Of a stretch of DNA of 64,000 nt, positions 57,635 through 64,000 are shown piece after piece. Origin of the DNA: Bordetella sp. LUAb4. Its GTDB lineage: Bacteria > Pseudomonadota > Gammaproteobacteria > Burkholderiales > Burkholderiaceae_B. The stretch lies in NCBI RefSeq assembly GCF_021325795.1, contig NZ_JAHPZX010000001.1:620001-684000 (forward strand). Direction: 5' to 3'. Each line of letters begins with the position of its first letter. Within the stretch, counting starts at the first letter, position 1. Under the pieces are notes generated by a model. It ran no database searches, was not told the origin of the DNA, and saw only the letters and a program-made list of their open reading frames with translations. The position numbers and the translations under genes were made by a program.

Positions 57635-58383
57635 GGGCCTGAGACCTTCGTGGCTGGCGTGATCGTCTCCGCCCGGGCCAATTCGTCTGCCGTGTTGAGA
57701 TTCATGAATGCGGCAGCATCGCCGCAGTCGACTTCGATGCAGCCGACGTCGTCCTGCCAGCGATCGACCTTGCGTTCGCCCGCATCGAGATAAGCCCGTA
57801 GCGCAGGCAGCAGGTCGACCGGCAGCAGCATGCAAACCGATTGCCGCCGGCCGCCGGCGTGCGCGACGGCGATGCGCGGCGCGCCATAAGCAACGCCATC
57901 GGCAGCGCCATCGGCAACGCCATCGGCGGAGAGGACGGCGGCACCGTCAGCCGCGCCGCCCGCGCCCACTGCCGCTGCCAGACGCGCGACCAGATCCAGG
58001 GGCAGGAAAGGCGTATCGCAAGGCGCGGTCACGACCCAGGGCAAGGAAGTGCCCGCCAAACCGGCGGCGATACCGGCCAGCGGTCCTTGCCAGGCGCCAT
58101 GCGCCGGATCGTCGGCCAGCACTGGCGCATAGCGTGCGTAGGTGTCCGCGTTGCGATTGGCACTGACCAACAAGTGCGCCACCTGCGGCGCCAGCGTATG
58201 GGCGACATATTCGACCAGCGGCCGGTCGCGCAACCGTGCCAGCCCTTTGTCGATCTCGCCCATGCGCGCACCGCGGCCACCGGCCAGAATCAGGCCGGCG
58301 ATATTGCCATCCACACCCGCGCCCGCCCGAGGCCAACGATCAACCGCCTTCGTGCCGGGCGCCCTATCAGCAACCTCAGCCAC
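57607..58383 (-). CDS. mobA: Molybdenum cofactor guanylyltransferase MobA
   Basis: It adds GMP to the molybdenum cofactor, giving the bis-MGD form used by formate dehydrogenase and nitrate reductase. Length is 258 residues. The GTP motif [18 protein letters not shown] is near 30-47, [10 protein letters not shown] near 119-128, and the closing [10 protein letters not shown] is typical. A 25-residue Gly/Ala/Asp insertion near residue 145-170 is coded by 12-bp units AACGCCATCGGC/AGCGCCATCGGC (57892-57927). Starts 8 bp inside the moaA stop, so the two are coupled. Confidence 0.94.
   Translation of the reverse strand: MAEVADRAPGTKAVDRWPRAGAGVDGNIAGLILAGGRGARMGEIDKGLARLRDRPLVEYVAHTLAPQVAHLLVSANRNADTYARYAPVLADDPAHGAWQGPLAGIAAGLAGTSLPWVVTAPCDTPFLPLDLVARLAAAVGAGGAADGAAVLSADGVADGAADGVAYGAPRIAVAHAGGRRQSVCMLLPVDLLPALRAYLDAGERKVDRWQDDVGCIEVDCGDAAAFMNLNTADELARAETITPATKVSGPYACQWRKS
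57892..57927 (-). repeat. In-frame 12-bp tandem repeat in mobA
   Basis: Units AACGCCATCGGC (57892), AGCGCCATCGGC (57904) and AACGCCATCGGC (57916) follow directly. They encode repeated Asp-Gly-Val/Ala-Ala units on the minus strand. Confidence 0.85.
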
Positions 58384-59491
58384 CGATGTAGCTCATTTCT
58401 ATTTTGTGTTCGCTGGACACCGCGGCATCCGGATCCGCTTGCGAACGATGTTCGGAATAGTTGTCGCCGCGTCCTTGCCAAATGCCTGCCAGGGCATTTG
58501 CCAGACGCGTCTCGTCGCCGCCGCCGCGTATCACCGCGCGCAGATCGTGACCCTGGGTCGCGAACAGGCACAGGAACAGCCTGCCTTCAGGCGACAGCCG
58601 GGCGCGCGTACAGCCGCCGCAGAAGGCCTGCGTCACGCTGGAAATCACACCCACTTCGCCGGCGCCGTCGGCATAAGCCCAACGCTCGGCCACACGGCCC
58701 ATGTCTTCGTCCAGCACCGTATGCAATGGCCAGATCGCGCTCAAGCGGGCCACCACGTCGGCGCTGGGCACCACCTCGGCCATATTCCAGCCGTTGGTGC
58801 TGCCCACGTCCATGTATTCGATGAAGCGCAGGATATGGCCTGACCCGCGGAAGTGCCGTGCCATGGGCACGATCTGGTCGTCGTTGATGCCCTTGCGCAC
58901 CACCATATTGATCTTCACCGGCGTCAGGCCGGCGGCGGCCGCGGCTTCGATGCCTTCCAGCACCCGGGCGACATCGAAATCGCTATCGCTCATGCGGGCA
59001 AATACGCCGGGCTCCAGCGCGTCCAGGCTGACCGTCACCCGGTCCAGGCCGGCAGCCTTCAGGGCTTGCGCCTTGCGTGCCAGCAGACTGCCATTGGTGG
59101 TCAGCGTCAGCTCGGGCTTATGGCCTTCGGGCGTACGCAGTTCCGCCAGCAGCCCCACCAGCGTCTCGATATTCCTGCGCAGCAGCGGTTCGCCACCCGT
59201 CAGCCGGATCTTGCGCACGCCCATGGCGACGAACACGCGCGCCGCGGCGGCGATTTCCTCGAAAGTCAGCAAGTCGCGATGCGGCAGGAATTCGTGATTC
59301 TTATCGAACACATCGCGCGGCATACAGTAAGTGCAACGGAAGTTGCAGCGGTCCGTGACCGAGATCCGCAGGTCGCGCAAAGGCCGCCCACGGGTGTCGA
59401 GCAGGGGCTCGCCAGGCAGGGGCAAATATGCCGGCGCCGGAGCGATACCCGGCGCCTGGCGATGATCGGTGAGAAAAATCACTCTGGACAT
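58376..59491 (-). CDS. moaA: GTP 3',8-cyclase MoaA
   Basis: A radical-SAM enzyme starting molybdenum-cofactor synthesis from GTP. Length is 371 residues. The SAM cluster is C49-x3-C53-x2-C56 in [14 protein letters not shown]. Further motifs are [11 protein letters not shown] near 97-107, [14 protein letters not shown], and the second cluster [21 protein letters not shown] near 300-320. The C-terminal GG is intact (SYIGG). The ATG at 59491 is chosen over 59554, whose 21 extra residues are unlike the family. No clear Shine-Dalgarno is seen. Upstream of mobA on the minus strand. Confidence 0.97.
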   Translation of the reverse strand: MSRVIFLTDHRQAPGIAPAPAYLPLPGEPLLDTRGRPLRDLRISVTDRCNFRCTYCMPRDVFDKNHEFLPHRDLLTFEEIAAAARVFVAMGVRKIRLTGGEPLLRRNIETLVGLLAELRTPEGHKPELTLTTNGSLLARKAQALKAAGLDRVTVSLDALEPGVFARMSDSDFDVARVLEGIEAAAAAGLTPVKINMVVRKGINDDQIVPMARHFRGSGHILRFIEYMDVGSTNGWNMAEVVPSADVVARLSAIWPLHTVLDEDMGRVAERWAYADGAGEVGVISSVTQAFCGGCTRARLSPEGRLFLCLFATQGHDLRAVIRGGGDETRLANALAGIWQGRGDNYSEHRSQADPDAAVSSEHKIEMSYIGG

Positions 59492-59613
59492 AGGAGAATC
59501 ATAGCTTTTACGGCCAGCCCGCGCCGCCGGACTTTTCTTGCGCCCGAATTGCACCCCAATTGCGCCCCTTATTGGGCTCCTATTACCCCCTGCTGCCTCC
59601 TATTTCTCCCCTT

Positions 59614-59940
59614 ATGACCCCACGACCAACAGGCCTTTCCCAGGACGGCGATGAGCGCCACAGCCACGGCCCGGCCGGCGCCCGGCACCGGATCGAGCTG
59701 TGCCGCGATACCTCGTGCCAGGCCATGGGCGGGGACCGTTTGGCCGATCACGTGCGCAAGAAACTGGGCTGCGAGTTTCATGCCCACAGCCGCGATGGGG
59801 TCTTTGTCCTGCAGCCGGTCGATTGTCTCGGGCTGTGCACCCGCTCGCCTGGCATGCTGATCGATGGCATTCCCTATGGCCAGTTGACCCCGCGCCGCTT
59901 CGACAAGATCCTGGACTACATCCGCAAGGCATCGGTCTAG
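59614..59940 (+). CDS. Solo thioredoxin-like [2Fe-2S] protein (FdsG/NuoE C-terminal type)
   Basis: A 108-residue protein of the thioredoxin-like ferredoxin fold found in NuoE and formate-dehydrogenase gamma subunits. The four cluster Cys are in LCRDTSCQAMGG (Cys-x4-Cys) and PVDCLGLCTRSPGM (Cys-x3-Cys), with DGIPYGQLTPRRFDKIL after. The usual N-terminal helical part is absent, so it is half the size of FdsG. Start ATG 59614 is preferred over 59560; no Shine-Dalgarno is clear. It lies beside fdhD, 96 bp upstream, so it may be a formate-dehydrogenase accessory or a redox partner. Confidence 0.75.
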   Translation: MTPRPTGLSQDGDERHSHGPAGARHRIELCRDTSCQAMGGDRLADHVRKKLGCEFHAHSRDGVFVLQPVDCLGLCTRSPGMLIDGIPYGQLTPRRFDKILDYIRKASV

Positions 59941-60035
59941 CTCGGGCTCGCACAGCGCGTGGTATATACCCAGTTCCACCCCCAGCATGGGGCTGCTGGC
60001 TGGCTTGGCAAGCCGCCGCCTCTTTCCGCGACATC

Positions 60036-60866
60036 ATGGATATCGATCCCGCAACCCATCCGACGTGGCATTCCGCGCAAGTCCTGCGCGTGCGTGAGGG
60101 CCGGCTGATGCCGGCGCCACAGGCCGACCAGTTGGCGGAGGAAACGCCCATCGCGTTGGAATTCAACGGCATCAGCCACGCCACCATGTTGGCGACGCCC
60201 GCCGACCTGGAAGACTTCGCCCTGGGGTTTTCGCTGACCGAGGGGATCGTGGCCAGCGCGCACGATATACGCGGCATCGAGTTGCGCGAAGAATGTGATG
60301 GCGTTGTCGTCGAAGTGGAAATTTCCAGCGCCTGCGCCGCGCGCCTGAAGGAGCGGCGCCGCGCCATGTCGGGACGCACCGGCTGTGGCTTGTGTGGCGT
60401 GGAGACCTTGCCTGAAGTGGTCCGCGACGTCGCCCCCGTGGCCGGCGCCCCGGCCCTGCCCTTGGCCACGGTCCTGGCGGCCATGCAAGCCCTGCGCGAA
60501 CGCCAACCCCTGCATGCCGCCACCGGCGCCACGCACGCCGCCGCCTGGGCGGACGCGGATGGACAGTTGCGCTATGTGCGCGAAGACGTCGGCCGGCACA
60601 ATGCGCTGGATAAGCTGGTAGGCGCGCTGGCCCGCGCGGATATCGATGCCGCGCAACGCGCCGGCAGCTTGATCGTCGTTTCCAGCCGAGCCAGTTTCGA
60701 GATGGTGCAAAAGACCGCTGCCGCGGGCGTGGGCATGCTGGCCGCCGTGTCGGCCCCGACCGCGTTGGCGCAGCGCCTGTCGCAACGCCTGGGGGTCGGC
60801 CTGATGGGTTTCATGCGCGGCAACGACGCCACCCTTTATGCCTGCCCGGAACGCATCAGCGGCTGA
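60036..60866 (+). CDS. fdhD: Sulfur carrier protein FdhD
   Basis: It moves sulfur from a cysteine desulfurase to the molybdenum centre of formate dehydrogenase, needed for activity. Length is 276 residues. The typical segments are AEETPIALEFNGISHATMLATPADLEDFALGFSLTEG near 35-71, the redox motif GRTGCGLCGVE with Cys117 and Cys120, the YVREDVGRHNALDKLVGA stretch near 184-201, and VSSRASFEMVQKTA near 218-231. The ATG at 60036 follows the [2Fe-2S] gene by 95 bp. No formate dehydrogenase catalytic subunit lies in the window; it is expected elsewhere or to the right of nothing here. Confidence 0.95.
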   Translation: MDIDPATHPTWHSAQVLRVREGRLMPAPQADQLAEETPIALEFNGISHATMLATPADLEDFALGFSLTEGIVASAHDIRGIELREECDGVVVEVEISSACAARLKERRRAMSGRTGCGLCGVETLPEVVRDVAPVAGAPALPLATVLAAMQALRERQPLHAATGATHAAAWADADGQLRYVREDVGRHNALDKLVGALARADIDAAQRAGSLIVVSSRASFEMVQKTAAAGVGMLAAVSAPTALAQRLSQRLGVGLMGFMRGNDATLYACPERISG

Positions 60867-60876
60867 GACGGCAGTC

Positions 60877-61815
60877 CTACCCCTTGCCGCGCAGATATTC
60901 GCTGGGCGCCGCCCCGAAACTGCGCCGAAATGCCGCCGTGAACGCGCTGGGGCTGTTATATCCATGCTCCAGCGCTACCTCCAGCACCGACGCCCCCGCC
61001 ACCAGCCGTGGCAGGCTCAGCAACAGCTTGGTCTCCCGGCACCACTCGCCCAGATTCATCCCGGTCTCGCGCAGGAACAGGCGCGCCAGGGAACGCGGAT
61101 GCATATGCAGCACGCGCGCCCAGCCCGCCAGGCTGACCTCCTGCGCGGGATCCCGCACCAACGCGCGGCATAGCGCCGCCAGGCCCGCGTGTGCCGGCAT
61201 GGGCACGTGCAAGGACAAAGGCTGCGCCCGTTCGATCTCGTCCAGCACCAGGGTCATCAAGTGCTCGTCCCGCCCGCCGGTCACATAGTCGCGCGGCAAA
61301 CCGACCGCCGCGATCACCAATTCACGCAACAGCGGACTGACCTCGAACACCTGGCAGCTTTCCCACAGGCCGGCCCGCAGACCGGGCTCGACGAACACCG
61401 TCCGCATCGCCACATCGCCGGCCATGACGATCTCGTGTTGCGTACGCGGTGGTACCCAGACCGCGCGGCCCGGCGGCACCACCCAGCTACCGCTCGCCGC
61501 CCGCACCAGCATCACGCCGGAGATGGCGTACAGCATCTGCCCGCGCCTGTGTGCGTGCGTGGGGATGACAAATCCATCGGCCGGGTCCATGGCATAGGCC
61601 ACCACGGGTTGCACCGTTCGCTCGCCATGCACCAGCGCGCGATCGCCTGCGCCGATGTCCAGCCAATCCTGACTGTCATCGGCTGGTGCCAGTGCCGCTG
61701 CCGCTGCCGATACCGATGCCTGTGCCTGTGCCTGTGCCGGTGCTTGAACTTGAGTAAGCACCTGCGGCCGCATTGGCTGTAGCTTCCCCGCGCGCATAAA
61801 ACCCGACTTGTCCAT
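60877..61815 (-). CDS. AraC-family regulator with cupin domain
   Basis: A transcription factor of 312 residues. A Gln/Ala-rich N-terminus (about 15-45, partly encoded by hexamer repeats TGCCTG at 61717-61734) precedes a cupin-like sensor (VVAYAMDPADGFVIPTHAHRRGQMLYAISG, about 73-102; WVPPRTQHEI) and a C-terminal AraC DNA-binding domain with two helix-turn-helix units (about 215-310), including AGWARVLHMHPRSLARLFLRETG and AFTAAFRRSFGAAPSEYLR. It is divergent from the MFS gene at 61931 with 115 bp between, the classic arrangement of a regulator and the exporter it controls. Ligand unknown. Confidence 0.92.
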   Translation of the reverse strand: MDKSGFMRAGKLQPMRPQVLTQVQAPAQAQAQASVSAAAAALAPADDSQDWLDIGAGDRALVHGERTVQPVVAYAMDPADGFVIPTHAHRRGQMLYAISGVMLVRAASGSWVVPPGRAVWVPPRTQHEIVMAGDVAMRTVFVEPGLRAGLWESCQVFEVSPLLRELVIAAVGLPRDYVTGGRDEHLMTLVLDEIERAQPLSLHVPMPAHAGLAALCRALVRDPAQEVSLAGWARVLHMHPRSLARLFLRETGMNLGEWCRETKLLLSLPRLVAGASVLEVALEHGYNSPSAFTAAFRRSFGAAPSEYLRGKG

Positions 61816-61930
61816 TTCGCGACGATAAAAGTTAATTCATAGAGAGATTTCCACGCCCCGCCTTTTTAGCATGTCCTCTCCTCAACCCAAATGAACAGCG
61901 AAAGCGGACAACGCAAGCGAAAGGCAACTC

Positions 61931-63127
61931 ATGACAGCGCATCATTCCCCTCCAGACCGTGTACGGCTCGGCCTCCTGACCAGCACCCACGCCGTCAACG
62001 ACCTGTACCAAGGACTGGTGCCCGCCCTACTGCCCCTGATGGTCCTGGAGCGCGGCTACAACTACACGGCGGTAAGCGGGCTGATGCTGGCCGCCACGGG
62101 CCTTTCCAGCGTGGTGCAGCCCCTGTTCGGCCTGTATGCCGACAAGGCGCCGCGCGGCTGGATGGTGCCGCTGGGCTTCCTGGTAGCCGCGTTGGGACTG
62201 GTACTGGCCGGCATGAGCGGCGACAGCTATATCGCCACCTGGCTGGCCGCGGCGCTGTGCGGGCTGGGCATCGCCGCCTACCACCCGCCCGCCACCGTGG
62301 CGGCCCGCGCGGCAGGCGGCGGCTCGCAACGGGCCATGAGTGTCTTCGCGGTGGGTGGCACCATAGGCGCGTCTTTCGCGCCCTTCCTGGCCAGCACCGT
62401 CGTCGGCGGCGGGGCATTGAATCGCAGTTGGTTGCTGGCCCTGCCGGCCTTGCTGATGGCACTGCTGTGGGTGGCCGCCACGACCGGCTCGCGCCAGCGC
62501 GGCAAGACACCCGCGAGTGCCCGCAAGATCGCCCAGCACGCGACCAACGACTGGCGCGCCTTCTTCCTGTTATGCGGCGTGATCGTCGGCTGGTCGATTC
62601 CCTACGTCACCGTGCTGTCCATGCTGTCCTTGTATGTCACCCGCGAACTGGGCGGCACACCGTACATGGGCGCGGCCGCATTGACCACCTTTACCGCCGC
62701 TGGGGCGATAGGCACCTTGCTGGGTGGTTGGCTGGCGGACCGCTGGGGCCGCATGCCAACCATCCGGCTGGGCTACATGCTGGCACTGCCCGCCCTGGGC
62801 GCCCTGGCGCTGGCACCCGACGCCGTGTGGGCCTGGTGCTGCACCGGGGCGCTGGGCGTCGCCATGTTCATGCCGTTCTCGGCGCAGGTGACATTGGCGC
62901 AAGATTATCTGCCACGCAATCCGGCCACCGCCAGCGGAATCACGCTGGGCCTGGCCATGTCGATCGGCGGCATGGTGTCACCCCTGTTCGGCCTGCTGTC
63001 CGACGCGCGTGGCATCCGCTATACGCTGACATGCATCCTGGTCGTACTGGCGGTATCCGCCGCGCTGACGTTGCGGATGAGAAATCGGGGTGTTTCCGTG
63101 CCCCGGGGGCTGGCTTCGTCGTCCTAA
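61931..63127 (+). CDS. MFS exporter, fosmidomycin-resistance (Fsr)-like
   Basis: A 12-TM major-facilitator protein of 398 residues in the Fsr group. The N-terminus LLTSTHAVNDLYQGLVPALLPLM is strongly characteristic of Fsr-type proteins, as is LFGLYADKAPRGWMVPLG near 73-90. The helical core continues with GGWLADRWGRMPTIRLGYMLALPALG near 262-287. Known members export fosmidomycin and other small molecules, but the natural substrate here is unknown. The ATG at 61931 begins MTAHHSPPDRVRL. Divergent from the AraC-family gene. Confidence 0.88.
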   Translation: MTAHHSPPDRVRLGLLTSTHAVNDLYQGLVPALLPLMVLERGYNYTAVSGLMLAATGLSSVVQPLFGLYADKAPRGWMVPLGFLVAALGLVLAGMSGDSYIATWLAAALCGLGIAAYHPPATVAARAAGGGSQRAMSVFAVGGTIGASFAPFLASTVVGGGALNRSWLLALPALLMALLWVAATTGSRQRGKTPASARKIAQHATNDWRAFFLLCGVIVGWSIPYVTVLSMLSLYVTRELGGTPYMGAAALTTFTAAGAIGTLLGGWLADRWGRMPTIRLGYMLALPALGALALAPDAVWAWCCTGALGVAMFMPFSAQVTLAQDYLPRNPATASGITLGLAMSIGGMVSPLFGLLSDARGIRYTLTCILVVLAVSAALTLRMRNRGVSVPRGLASSS

Positions 63128-63242
63128 ACGCAAGGCGAAACGCAGTTTGTTCGATGGGGGCAGTTCTCAAGGCCCCCCGTCCTGACGCAATAGCGACGTC
63201 TGAAAGCATCGCGCCGACCAGGGGCCTCGAGGGGTCTACCCC

Positions 63243-63280
63243 AAAAAATAAAACCCCACCTTCCGGTGGAAAGGCGGGGT
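63243..63280 (-). terminator. Rho-independent terminator for the universal stress protein gene
   Basis: On the minus strand, a GC-rich stem (CCCC-A-CC-TT-CC arm at 63254-63264 pairing with 63266-63279, one mismatch and one bulge) is followed by a T-rich tail made by the A-run at 63243-63253. It lies about 60-95 bp beyond the end of the usp gene. Confidence 0.75.
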
Positions 63281-63338
63281 GGCCCCCAGGCCCATCACGG
63301 CACCAGGGGAGACGGGCAAGGACTTGCCCACAAGCGGA

Positions 63339-63806
63339 CTACTTGTCTTTCTCTTCCTTGACGCGATACACCAGCACACCGGTGTGGGCCAGCGACAGCA
63401 CCTTGGCCGTCACGCTACCCAGCAGCAGGCGCGACAGGCCGCTGCGGCCGTGGCTGCCGATGAAAATCAGGTCGCAACCGGTCTCTTCGGCTGCCTGCAC
63501 GATGCCGTCGGCAACGTTGAAATTGGAGATTGCCCGCGAGGTGGCCTTCACGCCTGCCGTTTCGGCGCGGTCCATGACGGCTTTCAGATAGCGGGTGGAT
63601 TGTTCGGCCGAGGCTTTTTCATAGTCCTCGTCGGTGATGGCATAAGCTGCTGCCATGCCATCGAAACCGATGGTCGCGGCAAAGGGCTGGGTCACATACA
63701 GCGCGACCACTTCGGCGCCGACCGAACGGGCAAAGCAGACGCCGGCGTTGGCGGCTTGGGCAGACAGCGGCGAACCGTCAGTGGGAATCAGGATTTTTTT
63801 AAACAT
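63339..63806 (-). CDS. Universal stress protein, UspA family
   Basis: A cytosolic nucleotide-binding stress protein of 155 residues. MFKKILIPTDGSPLSAQAANAG starts the family, and the ATP-binding C-terminal stretch IFIGSHGRSGLSRLLLGSVTAKVLSLAHTGVLVYR (G-2x-G-9x-G-S type) is intact. Expression usually rises in stationary phase and stress. The ATG at 63806 has AGGAG upstream (CAGGAGCAGGCACC). Terminated by the hairpin at 63243-63280. Confidence 0.95.
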   Translation of the reverse strand: MFKKILIPTDGSPLSAQAANAGVCFARSVGAEVVALYVTQPFAATIGFDGMAAAYAITDEDYEKASAEQSTRYLKAVMDRAETAGVKATSRAISNFNVADGIVQAAEETGCDLIFIGSHGRSGLSRLLLGSVTAKVLSLAHTGVLVYRVKEEKDK

Positions 63807-63863
63807 GGTGCCTGCTCCTGGGAACTTGAAAAGTTCAATTTACAGGAAAACAGGCACGCGCGG

Positions 63864-64000
63864 ATGAGCACCTACTTCGGGACAACCCCAGGGAACCACG
63901 CCTATTCCGATCCGCGCGGCAAGACCGGCGCGGCTGTCCTGGAGGTTGCCATCACCACGCAGGGCCGGATAGCGGCACCGGCGGCGAATCAGGCAACGGC
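63864..64000 (+). CDS. Possible start of a rightward gene, cut by the window edge
   Basis: From ATG 63864 a frame stays open to the window edge for 45 codons (MSTYFGTTPGNHAYSDPRG and on, ending in an Ala/Gln-rich part). It is divergent from the usp gene by about 57 bp, which leaves little room for a promoter. No Shine-Dalgarno is visible and no family is recognised. It could be the 5' end of a true gene or chance. Confidence 0.3.
   Translation, partial: MSTYFGTTPGNHAYSDPRGKTGAAVLEVAITTQGRIAAPAANQAT

Overview
The window is about 65% G+C, densely coded chromosome from a betaproteobacterium of the Alcaligenaceae, most likely Bordetella or a close relative such as Achromobacter. Supporting this are a Bug-type periplasmic binding protein beside PrpD-family genes, the compact runs queA-tgt-yajC-secD-secF and miaB-phoH-ybeY-corC-lnt, a tkt-gap-pgk run, and UbiD- and CysG-type enzymes. 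No chromosomal origin, rRNA operon, complete prophage, insertion sequence or CRISPR array was found.

Left part (1-33 kb). A gene tail and a small orphan gene are separated by an elaborate terminator. Then come a lipoprotein, MogA, a CbpA-like J-protein, a membrane diguanylate cyclase and a YfcF-like glutathione transferase. The tkt-gap-pgk run reads leftward. A GGTCCT x8 array lies between tkt and rsmE. Next are an orphan barstar-like protein, malic enzyme (MaeB), a degenerate GlcE-like protein, a class I aminotransferase, a lytic transglycosylase, UbiD, a YqjD/YqjE/YqjK-like membrane triad, an unknown secreted protein, siroheme synthase CysG, Upp and DacB. The rightward run queA-tgt-yajC-secD-secF follows, closed by two strong hairpins.

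Middle (32-47 kb). A small membrane protein and a PAP2 phosphatase precede the translationally coupled operon miaB-phoH-ybeY-corC-lnt (tRNA modification, RNA and ribosome maturation, lipoprotein acylation). An aldo/keto reductase is followed by the tRNA cluster Ala(GGC)-Glu(TTC)-Asp(GTC) with a clear promoter and terminator. Directly downstream lies an islet of about 1.8 kb with different codon use: a truncated gene end, an orphan 252-residue protein and an antitoxin gene (brnA) without its toxin. This is the most foreign-looking part of the window. Then comes a catabolic operon of a Bug solute-binding protein and two PrpD paralogues, with candidate GntR-type operator repeats upstream.

Right part (47-64 kb). 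bioB, an MFS transporter, a Prx5-type peroxiredoxin and a giant DUF748 envelope protein precede the molybdenum-cofactor island: moaC-moaD-moaE-moaB-moeA rightward and moaA-mobA leftward. With mogA at 1.1 kb this is nearly a full pathway. Next to it lie a solo thioredoxin-like [2Fe-2S] protein and fdhD, so the island probably serves formate dehydrogenase. An AraC regulator divergent from a fosmidomycin-resistance-like exporter and a universal stress protein finish the window.

A theme across the window is short tandem repeats with periods of 6, 12 or 15 bp, set in frame in the linkers or tails of otherwise conserved proteins (MogA, RsmE, PhoH, the MFS protein at 49 kb, DUF748, MobA, AraC).
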